Positions 52,386 to 60,534 of a stretch of 64,000 nucleotides of DNA are shown here, piece after piece (positions within the stretch are counted from its first letter, which is position 1; every line of letters begins with the position of its first letter). A program made the position numbers and the translations under genes. The notes under the pieces are model-generated. The model was given only the letters and a program-made list of their open reading frames with translations. It was not told where the DNA came from and did not search any database. The stretch covers positions 1 to 64,000 of the forward strand of contig JAKSDI010000215.1 in assembly GCA_022360175.1 (NCBI GenBank). The letters are read 5' to 3'. This DNA comes from Chitinophagales bacterium. Lineage in GTDB: Bacteria > Bacteroidota > Bacteroidia > Chitinophagales > Saprospiraceae.

Positions 52386-53450
52386 TCACACAATTATTTT
52401 CTTCAATAATTCTATATATCCCTTAATCCCCTCCTCTATTTCGCTCAGTAGTACAAACTCATTAGCACTATGAGAACGAGCAGATACTCCCGGCCCCATT
52501 TTTAATGATGGGCAAGACAATAGTGCCTGATCCGATAAAGTAGGAGAACCATATGTTTGATACCCCATTGCTATCCCTGCTTCCACAATTGGATGATCTT
52601 CAGGTATGGAAGAGGAACTTAGGCGGAAGGAACGTGCTTTCAGTTCAGAATGAGTATGAGCATTGAGGTATTGATATATCTCCTCATTATGGTAGTGTTC
52701 ATTAACACGCACATCTATTACAAAATGGCAGCTAGCAGGCACCTGATTATGTTGCTGTCCGGCCTTAATCTGCGTAACGCTCATTCGTACAGGCCCAAGT
52801 ACATCTGATATTTTTGAAAATTGATAATTTCTAATCCAATTGATATCCTCTAAAGCATTGTAGATTGCATTTTCGGTATTATGATGTGCAGCATGCCCCG
52901 CTTTACCAGAAGCGTATCCGTCAATTACTAATAAGCCTTTTTCAGCTACAGCCAATTGCATTTCTGTTGGTTCGCCAACAAGGGCAAAATCGACAGAAGG
53001 GAGATTAGGCAGCAAACTACTAATCCCATTAGGGCCTGAGTTCTCTTCTTCAGCAGTAGCTGCTATTAATAGATTGTATTTCAGGTTTTCTTTTCGGTAA
53101 AAATAAACGAAGGTAGCCAAAAGGCTTACCAGGCAACCACCAGCATCATTACTACCTAAACCATATAGCTTATCACCATCGATAAATGCCTGAAAAGGAT
53201 CATTGGTATAAGCTTTATTGGGGCGAACCGTATCATGATGTGAATTAAGCAATATGGTAGGCTTGGAAGGATCAAAATGATCATTAGTAGCCCATACATT
53301 ATTAGCCTGACGATGGAAAGTGACACCACAGTTTTTCAACCAATTGCTAATCAGATTTGCAGTGCCTTCTTCTTCTCCAGAAAAGGAAGAGACCTGGATA
53401 AGACTACGCAATAAAGCAATCGCACTATTATATAATTCTTGATACTCCAT
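52386..53450 (-). CDS. argE: M20-family N-acyl-ornithine deacylase
   Basis: A 354-residue M20 metallopeptidase with the dinuclear zinc site: His and Asp in LNSHHDTVRP, the bridging Asp in GSNDAGG, the Glu pair in AEEENSG and a late His in ARSHSANEF. A dimerisation domain is inserted at about 170-280. In this operon it should deacylate N-acylcitrulline or N-acylornithine, as the Bacteroidota pathway carbamoylates the acylated intermediate. Its ATG shares one base with the argB stop. DapE-type succinyl-diaminopimelate activity is the alternative, but the context favours arginine. Confidence 0.9.
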   Translation of the reverse strand: MEYQELYNSAIALLRSLIQVSSFSGEEEGTANLISNWLKNCGVTFHRQANNVWATNDHFDPSKPTILLNSHHDTVRPNKAYTNDPFQAFIDGDKLYGLGSNDAGGCLVSLLATFVYFYRKENLKYNLLIAATAEEENSGPNGISSLLPNLPSVDFALVGEPTEMQLAVAEKGLLVIDGYASGKAGHAAHHNTENAIYNALEDINWIRNYQFSKISDVLGPVRMSVTQIKAGQQHNQVPASCHFVIDVRVNEHYHNEEIYQYLNAHTHSELKARSFRLSSSSIPEDHPIVEAGIAMGYQTYGSPTLSDQALLSCPSLKMGPGVSARSHSANEFVLLSEIEEGIKGYIELLKKIIV

Positions 53451-54223
53451 TATGTAAGGCTGATGGTGGTAAAAAGAGCATTTGGCTTATTGATTACTGC
53501 AGCATTTCCTATAATTACTTTATTTACGCCTTTCTTTAGTGCATTAAAGCAATTATCCAGTTTAGGTAGCATGCCTGTGTGAATTGCACCACTTGCTTTG
53601 AGTAACTGGAAATCTGTGTGGTTAATGGCAGTGATAACAGAATTGTCATCATCCACATCAGCAAGCACTCCTTTTTTTTCAAAGCAATAAACCAATTCGG
53701 TCTCCCCTACCCTTGATGCCGCTATAGCCAATTCACCAGCGATAGTATCGGCATTAGTGTTGAGTAATTGACCATTACCATCATGGGTGATTGCACAACA
53801 CACAGGGGTCAGGCCATTACTAAAGCAAAAGGATAATACATTATCATTAGTGGTTTTCACATCGCCTACCCATCCATAATCAATTGCCTGAACAGGCCTT
53901 TTTTCCGAAAGGATCAAATCAGCATCTGCACCAGAAAAGCCCATAGCATTACAGTGCAGGCTTTGCAGTTTAGCTACTATTTGTTTATTCACTAAGCCTG
54001 CATATACCATAGTCACAATCTCTAAATCTTCATCTGTAGTGATCCTTCGGCCAGCATTCATTTTTGCATCAACTCCCAATTTTGAACTCATACGGGTAGC
54101 GAGTTTACCACCTCCATGGATAAGTACTTTAGGGCCTTCCAATAGTGCAAACGCTTTCAGGAATTCCTCCAATGCATCGCTATTGTCAATGATGTGCCCT
54201 CCAATTTTTACTACCTTAATCAT
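53450..54223 (-). CDS. argB: Acetylglutamate kinase
   Basis: The protein (257 residues from the ATG at 54223) is an amino-acid kinase: VVKIGGHIID at the start, VLIHGGGKLAT, then GFSGADADLI, NTNADTIAGELAIA and KLDNCFNALKKGV. It phosphorylates N-acyl-glutamate in arginine synthesis. An in-frame ATG four codons earlier (54235) would overlap argF' by 11 bp. I prefer the inner one, 1 base after the argF' stop. It lacks the N-terminal helix known from arginine-sensitive hexameric kinases, so arginine feedback may act elsewhere. Confidence 0.92.
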   Translation of the reverse strand: MIKVVKIGGHIIDNSDALEEFLKAFALLEGPKVLIHGGGKLATRMSSKLGVDAKMNAGRRITTDEDLEIVTMVYAGLVNKQIVAKLQSLHCNAMGFSGADADLILSEKRPVQAIDYGWVGDVKTTNDNVLSFCFSNGLTPVCCAITHDGNGQLLNTNADTIAGELAIAASRVGETELVYCFEKKGVLADVDDDNSVITAINHTDFQLLKASGAIHTGMLPKLDNCFNALKKGVNKVIIGNAAVINKPNALFTTISLT

Positions 54224-54224
54224 A

Positions 54225-55175
54225 TCATCTCTCATTTTGCAACATTTTTAATAATACTGCCTGAGCAGCATAAGTACGATTATTAGCCTGCTCTAGAACC
54301 AAAGATGCAGCACTATCAATTACTTCATCAGCCACTACTACATTACGGCGTACTGGCAGGCAGTGCATAAACTTCCCTTGATTCGTCCACGACATTTTCT
54401 CTGCATCAATCATCCAGGAAGAAAGGCCTGTGTCTACTTTTCCATAGTTGCTAAAAGAAGACCAGTTTTTTGTGTAGATAAAATCAGCTCCTGTAAAAGC
54501 TTTTTTCTGATCATGAATAATTGGCACCCCTTTCGTCAATTCTGGTGCTAAGTCAAACCCTGGAGGATTACTGATCACCAAATCCGCCTCTGCTGCTTTC
54601 ATCCACTCTACAAATGAATTGGCTACAGCCTGAGGTAATGCCTTAGGATGAGGCGCCCAGCTCAATACGAGTTTTGGGCGCTCTACCTTTTTTTGCTCTT
54701 CTATAGTCAATAGGTCTGCCAAAGACTGAAGAGGATGCAGGGTAGCACTTTCCAATGACACTACAGGCACCTGCGCATGCCTGATAAACTTCTTCAGGAC
54801 CTCCTCTTTGTAGTCCTTTTCGCGATTTGTTAATGAAGGAAAAGTTCGTATGCCAATGATTTCACAATACTGGGAAATCACCGCTGCAGCCTCTCGAATA
54901 TGTTCCTGGCTGCCCTGATCCATGATTGTACCATCATCCATCTCGATTGCCCAACCATCGCTATTTAGATTCATGACCATTACATTCATCCCTAAATTCA
55001 TGGCGGCTCTTTGAGTGCTTAAACGGGTACGTAAGCTGGGATTAAAAAACAACAATCCAAGCGTTTTATTTTTTCCTGTTGCCTGATGTTCATAAGGTGC
55101 TGCTTTGACCTCCTGAGTCAGTTTTAGCAAAGCCTTTACATCAGGTACGTCTTTAACGGAGGTAAACTGTTTCAT
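54225..55175 (-). CDS. argF': N-acyl-L-ornithine carbamoyltransferase
   Basis: A 316-residue carbamoyltransferase. The carbamoyl-phosphate loop reads FFNPSLRTR, and HPLQSLADLLTI, SWAPHPKALPQA, FIYTKNW and MHCLPVRRN are typical of the acetyl/succinyl-ornithine branch rather than OTCase. It carbamoylates the acylated ornithine. The residue that I recall separating the two substrates (Pro90 in the succinyl enzyme, Glu92 in the acetyl enzyme) is Gln90 here, so the acyl group is uncertain. It starts 118 bp after the argC stop, in the place where argD often lies. Confidence 0.9.
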   Translation of the reverse strand: MKQFTSVKDVPDVKALLKLTQEVKAAPYEHQATGKNKTLGLLFFNPSLRTRLSTQRAAMNLGMNVMVMNLNSDGWAIEMDDGTIMDQGSQEHIREAAAVISQYCEIIGIRTFPSLTNREKDYKEEVLKKFIRHAQVPVVSLESATLHPLQSLADLLTIEEQKKVERPKLVLSWAPHPKALPQAVANSFVEWMKAAEADLVISNPPGFDLAPELTKGVPIIHDQKKAFTGADFIYTKNWSSFSNYGKVDTGLSSWMIDAEKMSWTNQGKFMHCLPVRRNVVVADEVIDSAASLVLEQANNRTYAAQAVLLKMLQNER

Positions 55176-55222
55176 TAGTATCTTTATTTATGTTGCCATA
55201 GATGTATTTTCCTCCCCCTCAA

Positions 55223-55240
55223 TCCCCCTCCAAAGGGGGA
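55223..55240. repeat. C/G-run hairpin in the argC-argF' gap
   Basis: TCCCCCT and AGGGGGA form a perfect 7-bp stem with a 4-base loop, next to a further CCTCCCCCTC block. Such runs are frequent in Bacteroidota intergenic DNA. It could reduce read-through between argC and argF'. Confidence 0.45.
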
Positions 55241-55293
55241 CATTTCACAAGTTTTTCTTGACCAAAGGAAAATTTGTAGTCTCTATGAGTATG

Positions 55294-56265
55294 CTAGAAA
55301 TAATTGGCTTTGAAATGCAATCCGGTTGTTTCTTCTAGCCCAAAAAGAAGATTCATATTATGGATAGCCTGGCCAGCAGCACCTTTCAAAAGATTATCTA
55401 TTACGCTTGTGACTAGCACTTTCCCATCTATCTTTTGTACCTGCAGCAGGCAATTGTTCGTATTAATTACCTGCTTGAGGTTGACTGTCTTTGCGACCAA
55501 ATGGGTGAAAGGTGTAGTAGCGTAATAATCCTGATATAAGGCTTTTAAGGCTTGTTCTTCCAATTCGCAATTGGCATAAAGAGAAGCAAAAATGCCTCGG
55601 GGGAAGTCACCCCTCACAGGTAAAAAATTAATCTTTATTGGTCTTTTTCCTGCGCCACCATTTTCATCAATTTCGCCCAGGTGTTGATGAGAAAAAGCCT
55701 TATATATCGACAGATTATTATTACGCCAACTGAAATGAGAAGTAGCTTTTAAGCTTTGTCCTGCTCCTGTAGAGCCTGTAATAGCGTGTACATGAACTTC
55801 ATCCTGAATAAGGCCTTCCTGCACGAGAGGAAGCATAGCCAACTGAATAGCTGTAGCAAAACAACCTGGATTGGCAATATTTGCGGCAGTTTTTATCTTT
55901 TCCTTATGCAACTCTACGAGACCATATACAAATGCTCGTTCTTGCAATTCTGCATCTGCCTTTAGACGAAAATCATTACCCAGATCAATCACCTTTGTTG
56001 AAGAAGAGAATTTGTGTTTCGTAAGGAACTTACGAGAATTACCATGTCCAAGGCAAAGGAACAGTACGTCTACGGCTGGATTAATAGTATCAGAAAACAC
56101 TAAATCTGGATAAGCATACAGATCCTCATGTACCTGAGCTGCTGTTATACCAGCCTGTGAATGACTATAAATGAAATCTATTTTTACCGCTGGATGATGT
56201 AGTAAACAACGCAGCATTTCTCCGGCTACATAACCACTCCCTCCAGCTATACCTGCTGTTATCAT
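55294..56265 (-). CDS. argC: N-acetyl-gamma-glutamyl-phosphate reductase
   Basis: A 323-residue enzyme with an N-terminal NADP fold (GIAGGSGYVAGEMLRCL) and the catalytic Cys in NPGCFATAIQ, followed by SGAG-like TGSTGAGQSLK and LPVRGDFPRGIF. It reduces acyl-glutamyl phosphate to the semialdehyde. It follows argG by 82 bp. The next step, the aminotransferase ArgD, has no gene here. Confidence 0.93.
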   Translation of the reverse strand: MITAGIAGGSGYVAGEMLRCLLHHPAVKIDFIYSHSQAGITAAQVHEDLYAYPDLVFSDTINPAVDVLFLCLGHGNSRKFLTKHKFSSSTKVIDLGNDFRLKADAELQERAFVYGLVELHKEKIKTAANIANPGCFATAIQLAMLPLVQEGLIQDEVHVHAITGSTGAGQSLKATSHFSWRNNNLSIYKAFSHQHLGEIDENGGAGKRPIKINFLPVRGDFPRGIFASLYANCELEEQALKALYQDYYATTPFTHLVAKTVNLKQVINTNNCLLQVQKIDGKVLVTSVIDNLLKGAAGQAIHNMNLLFGLEETTGLHFKANYF

Positions 56266-56347
56266 AATTGTTTTGATTTTGGATCATAAAGGATTACTTC
56301 CATTTAGGATTTCCCACTTCCGGACGGGCCGTATGCCCGATTTAAAA

Positions 56348-57538
56348 TCATTTTCCATCCACATGTCGATAAATAGCCAGTGGGTTAGCCATAATTTTGG
56401 TGAATCCTTTCACATCTTCTCCCGACCATTTATTATTCATTTCGCCATAAGCGCCAAAACCAGAATCCATGAGATCAAAATTGGATTTAACGCCCTGAAT
56501 GACAAAGCGGTAAGGATATAGCTCTACGAATACTTTACCAGATACTTTTTGCTGACTAGCACTCAGGTAAGTTTCTATATCGCGCATTACAGGATCGAAG
56601 TATTGAGCTTCATGAATGAACATTCCATACCAGTTTGCCAGTTGCTCTTTCCAGTGCAATTGCCATTTAGAAAGTACGTGTTTTTCCAGTGTGTGATGGC
56701 TTTTGATAATGATGATAGCTGCAGCAGCTTCAAACCCAACTCGCCCTTTAATACCAATGATGGTATCTCCTACATGCACATCACGCCCGATAGCATAACG
56801 ACTTGCTATTTCTTCTAATTTTTGAATGGCACTCACTGGTGAAAAGGCTTCCCCATTCAGGCCTACCAATTCTCCTTTTTCAAAAAGAAGCTCTAGCTGT
56901 TGAGGCTTGGTTTCTTCTAGTTGGCTTGGATAGGCTTCTCCAGGCAGCCCCTGATGAGAGGTAAGTGTTTCTGCCCCACCGACACTGGTACCCCATAAGC
57001 CTTTATTGATAGAATATTGTGCTTTCTGCCAATCTAGTATTACACCATGTTTCGCCAGATAATCAATCTCCTCCTGACGGGAAAGCTGCTGATCGCGAAT
57101 AGGAGTAATGATTTCCAATTCAGGAGCAATTAACTGGAATACCAGATCGAAGCGCACCTGATCATTTCCAGCTCCTGTACTACCATGTGCAATACCAGAA
57201 GCATTTATATCACGTGCATATTCTGCCAAAGCAATTGCCTGGTAAATACGTTCGGCACTTACAGAAAGCGGATAGGTATTATTTTTTAGGATATTCCCAT
57301 AAATCAGGTACCTGACAATATTGTTGTAATATTCATTTGTCTTCTCCAGAGTAAGGTGGCTGCTCACTCCCAAATGATATGCTTTTTCTTCAATAGCTTT
57401 TAGTTCGCTTTTGCTAAAGCCTCCTGTATTGACGATAGCGGAATGTACTTCCAGTCCTTTATCCTTGGTCAGGTATTTCACACAATAGGAGGTATCCAGC
57501 CCACCACTAAAGGCCAGTACTATTTTATTCTTCGCCAT
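56348..57538 (-). CDS. argG: Argininosuccinate synthase
   Basis: A 396-residue ATP-dependent ligase that joins citrulline and aspartate. The N-terminus LAFSGGLDTSYCVKYL holds the PP-loop, and GIAHGSTGAGNDQVRF is the second signature. The start overlaps the end of the upstream acetyltransferase gene by 14 bp, so the two are coupled. Confidence 0.94.
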   Translation of the reverse strand: MAKNKIVLAFSGGLDTSYCVKYLTKDKGLEVHSAIVNTGGFSKSELKAIEEKAYHLGVSSHLTLEKTNEYYNNIVRYLIYGNILKNNTYPLSVSAERIYQAIALAEYARDINASGIAHGSTGAGNDQVRFDLVFQLIAPELEIITPIRDQQLSRQEEIDYLAKHGVILDWQKAQYSINKGLWGTSVGGAETLTSHQGLPGEAYPSQLEETKPQQLELLFEKGELVGLNGEAFSPVSAIQKLEEIASRYAIGRDVHVGDTIIGIKGRVGFEAAAAIIIIKSHHTLEKHVLSKWQLHWKEQLANWYGMFIHEAQYFDPVMRDIETYLSASQQKVSGKVFVELYPYRFVIQGVKSNFDLMDSGFGAYGEMNNKWSGEDVKGFTKIMANPLAIYRHVDGK

Positions 57539-58196
57539 TGTTAAATGTTTTTTGCAGTTTTGGAAATAATTTGGCCTTTCGTTTCACCCTCGTACGCCTT
57601 CGTTGAGAAAATTCTTTAAAATTCTCCCATGCTGTTTTTTTAATTTGGGGTGATGATGCTACAGGCACCTCTTTGAGGTCGCACACCATGCCTGTACAGA
57701 GGCACATATTACGATTGGTACGCTGCAAGATGTCGTAGTTGACACAACTCTGACAACCTTTCCAAAACTCATCATCTCGAGTTAATTCAGATAAAGGGAC
57801 AGGTTTGTAGCCCAGGTCAGAATTGATTTTCATTACTGCCATACTGGTAGTAATTCCAAACAACTTAGCTGCTGGAAATTGCTTTTTTGAAAGTTCAAAG
57901 GTTGCTTGTTTGATAGTACGTGCCAGGCCAATTCCCCGATAATCAGGATGCACGATCAAGCCTGAATTGGCTACATATTTATGCCCTTCCCAACTTTCGA
58001 TATAGCAAAAACCGATTACTTCATTCTTTACTAAAGCGATCACTGCTTTGCCCTCTTCCATTTTCTGGCATATATATTCAGCATTTCTCTTTGCTATGCC
58101 TGTGCCGCGCACTTTAGCAGCATCTTCCATCATTTTACAGATCGCTTCCGCATACGGGAAATGGCTTGCATTAGCCACAGAAACCGTGTACTGCAT
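57525..58196 (-). CDS. GNAT N-acetyltransferase, probable N-acetylglutamate synthase, with Cys-rich tail
   Basis: From the ATG at 58196 this is a 223-residue protein. The GNAT core (about 1-140) has the acetyl-CoA loop HPDYRGIGLARTI. The C-terminal part carries the cysteine pattern GCQSC...CLCTGMVC, which looks like a metal or redox site and is not part of a basic GNAT fold. It is the first gene of the arginine operon, coupled to argG, so N-acetylglutamate formation is the expected role although it is much shorter than classical ArgA. A palindrome CGGAGTACGTAACTCCG lies 53 bp upstream. The tail ends in a basic stretch. Confidence 0.8.
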   Translation of the reverse strand: MQYTVSVANASHFPYAEAICKMMEDAAKVRGTGIAKRNAEYICQKMEEGKAVIALVKNEVIGFCYIESWEGHKYVANSGLIVHPDYRGIGLARTIKQATFELSKKQFPAAKLFGITTSMAVMKINSDLGYKPVPLSELTRDDEFWKGCQSCVNYDILQRTNRNMCLCTGMVCDLKEVPVASSPQIKKTAWENFKEFSQRRRTRVKRKAKLFPKLQKTFNNGEE

Positions 58197-58687
58197 GAAT
58201 TCTTGATTCAAAAAATTAATAAATAACGATACTATAGAATTGAATGCACGGAGTACGTAACTCCGCAAAAGATGTGATTACGCCCTAAGGCGGCGGCGGC
58301 GAAAAGTTGTAGGGATAACTGACAATAACATATCTGTTGCAAAGGAGCTTTGCAAGTTTGTAGAAGGTTGATATGTTGATTGTGTATTCATTATGAAAGC
58401 ACAATATTAAGCCATTACTAGCTTATTGTCAATAGATAGCGGATAATACCTGTGAATTTATTACGAAATCCAAAGAGCAATCATACCTTTTTTGCCTAAG
58501 CAAAAAAGATTTCGATTCTACCTAACGATGGCAGACAAGTTCGGATGAAGTCGAACAAATAATACAATCTGCGACTTCATCCGAAGTCGGAATTTCAATC
58601 ATAACTACTTTCAATAAATCTCTGACTTCTCCGAAGTCTCCACTCATTATTTGATACTTGACAGAGCACAAATTTATTTTATAACAA
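58197..58687. other. Upstream region of the arginine operon and 3' flank of the haem-binding gene
   Basis: No gene is seen in these 491 bp. They contain the palindrome CGGAGTACGTAACTCCG (58249-58265), a GGCGGCGGCGGCG run near 58291-58301, the second dispersed palindromic repeat (58540-58585) and a small related palindrome GACTTC-TCC-GAAGTC (58624-58638). Confidence 0.5.
58540..58585. repeat. Dispersed palindromic repeat, copy 2
   Basis: TTCGGATGAAGTCG (58540-58553) and its exact complement (58572-58585) flank an 18-bp centre. The arms are the same as those at 35900-35943, while the centre differs. It lies about 100 bp beyond the stop codon of the haem-binding gene. Confidence 0.65.
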
Positions 58688-59149
58688 TTAGTGTGATTTT
58701 GAGTATAAATCTTTAAACCACTCAATTAAAGCGGTTTGTTCAGTTGCTGATAGCCTTGCTTCGGGATGTGTCCATGTATAAGATTTCAATGGCATATGTT
58801 TATGCTCAATTTCTTCATAACACTCTTCTAATTTATGTGCCGCTTTTTCCGGAGCATAAGTTCCAAATTCAGAAAAGTTTAGTTCTCCTCTCCCATGTTC
58901 GATATGACCATTGAGCCACCAGGATACTGGTGCTATATTAGAATACCAGGGATACTTTGTGTGATTTGAATGACAATCATAACAAGCATTTTTAAGTAGT
59001 GCTCCCAATTCGCCTGGTGCAGGATGAAGTGTTAAGAAGTCATCGGATGGATTGGAAGATGGTAGCGTTTTATCAATTTGAAAAAACTGCATGACCACAA
59101 AAATTGCAAGCAGAGATAAGAATACCCAAGAAATGATTTTTCTTTTCAT
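58688..59149 (-). CDS. Haem-binding domain protein (c-type, CxxCH)
   Basis: A 153-residue protein with an N-terminal hydrophobic segment (IISWVFLSLLAIFVVMQFF), either a signal peptide or an anchor. The haem attachment motif CYDCHSNHT is followed by YPWYSNIAPVSWWLNGHIEHGR, the pattern of the Haem_bd domain. A conserved HKHMPLKSY segment could give the second haem ligand. It probably acts in periplasmic electron transfer or in haem-dependent sensing. The gene follows the DUF3500 lipoprotein by 45 bp on the same strand, so they may be co-expressed. Confidence 0.82.
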   Translation of the reverse strand: MKRKIISWVFLSLLAIFVVMQFFQIDKTLPSSNPSDDFLTLHPAPGELGALLKNACYDCHSNHTKYPWYSNIAPVSWWLNGHIEHGRGELNFSEFGTYAPEKAAHKLEECYEEIEHKHMPLKSYTWTHPEARLSATEQTALIEWFKDLYSKSH

Positions 59150-59194
59150 TTTTATATAAAAGTTTTAGAATAATTGTTTGCGGACATGTATTAT

Positions 59195-60418
59195 TCAATG
59201 GTGATGATGTTCTTCCAAATGCTGCTTTAAATAATCTTTACCATAGTCATTTCCATTAGGTGTCCTTACTATGGTATGAATATGGTTTCTAGTAGGAGCT
59301 CTGCCGTTTTCGCCCTTAATTCCTATAGGCCCCTGGTGGTCAAATTCAATTAAAACGACTGGACTATGAATTCTATAATAAAAAACAGCATCTTCAGTTA
59401 TAGCTCCACGCCAGGCAAAGTAGGTATTCGCAAGATGATTTTTTATCTCCTCCATTTTCACCTTTGCATGTCCTTCCTTTATGTTGTAAATATACTGGGC
59501 AGCTAAATGTAGTAAAGCTTCTTTTTGCTCGGCAGTCATCTCGGTTGCCTTTAATCCCTCAAAATCAACAGTAGCATTATCAGAAAACGCTTCTGCTTCA
59601 ATATCATTCCTATTCTTTTTACTCGATAAAGACGCTTTTACTTGCTGTTCGGAACTCAAGGATTGCATAAATTCCAATCCAAGATTTTGTTCATCCTGGA
59701 AAAGTGTATTTCCTTTATACTTCCCTGTTGTTGTTATGATTGGTTCTCCTCCCATAAAAGTTGGTGTCATCACCACCTGATCTCCTAATACGAAGTAATT
59801 GATAACTAAATGATGCCCTTCAAATTGAAATCCCCAGGGTGTTGTAGTAGAAGGCGTTCCCATGATGGTCAAAAAATATAAATCTTCATCATATATTGGG
59901 TCATCATTATTGAGTTCGCGAAGTGTTTGATCCGTTTTCATTATATCTCTAGAGAGCTGTAAGCCTTTGACACTTAAAGCTTCCTGAAGTAGATTAAAAG
60001 CCCGTACACGTTGTTTTTGGGTCATCTCCTTTAGAGAAATTCCTGCACGTTGAAAGATTCCATTATCTACATTAGCCCAGTGTCGCCACTCTTTATCATC
60101 TACCTTAAAAGCTATTTTCTTTTTTCCCTCAGGGGACAAGCTTTTAATAAAAAAATTGGCAGCTTCAACAATGGGTTGAGTAGAAACACCTGTTGATTTG
60201 AGCGGAAATAATCCTTCTTGTTTACCATCAGATGTAAAAACACCTTTGTACACCTCATTTACAGCTTCCTCTGCCATACCATTAAAACCACCCTTACTTC
60301 TCTGCTTTTGCTCTTTTTTATCAGTTGCCAGCATACCGTCTTTAGTACTCTGTGTACCTGGTACTTTCTTGCAAGACGCAACTATTACTATTATTGATAG
60401 GAGTAGTATTTTTTTCAT
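59195..60418 (-). CDS. DUF3500-family lipoprotein
   Basis: From the ATG at 60418 this is a 407-residue lipoprotein (signal LLSIIVIVASC, Cys about residue 16). The mature region matches DUF3500: EWRHWANVDNG, RAFNLLQEALS, then PWGFQFEGHHLVINY and a C-terminal YYRIHSPVVLIEFDHQG with HIHTIVRTPNG. No biochemical role is known for the family. The several His residues in GHHL, DHQG and HIHT could bind a metal. The protein ends in LEEHHHH. It is followed by the haem-binding gene. Confidence 0.85.
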   Translation of the reverse strand: MKKILLLSIIVIVASCKKVPGTQSTKDGMLATDKKEQKQRSKGGFNGMAEEAVNEVYKGVFTSDGKQEGLFPLKSTGVSTQPIVEAANFFIKSLSPEGKKKIAFKVDDKEWRHWANVDNGIFQRAGISLKEMTQKQRVRAFNLLQEALSVKGLQLSRDIMKTDQTLRELNNDDPIYDEDLYFLTIMGTPSTTTPWGFQFEGHHLVINYFVLGDQVVMTPTFMGGEPIITTTGKYKGNTLFQDEQNLGLEFMQSLSSEQQVKASLSSKKNRNDIEAEAFSDNATVDFEGLKATEMTAEQKEALLHLAAQYIYNIKEGHAKVKMEEIKNHLANTYFAWRGAITEDAVFYYRIHSPVVLIEFDHQGPIGIKGENGRAPTRNHIHTIVRTPNGNDYGKDYLKQHLEEHHHH

Positions 60419-60534
60419 GACCATAAAAGTAAAGTGCTCCTTTAATTTTGATCATTTTTTTCTTTGAACAACGAAAGTAGTGGGGTAAATGACGATCCTA
60501 TATCTCTTACTAATTTTGTTAAATGATCGGCAGC

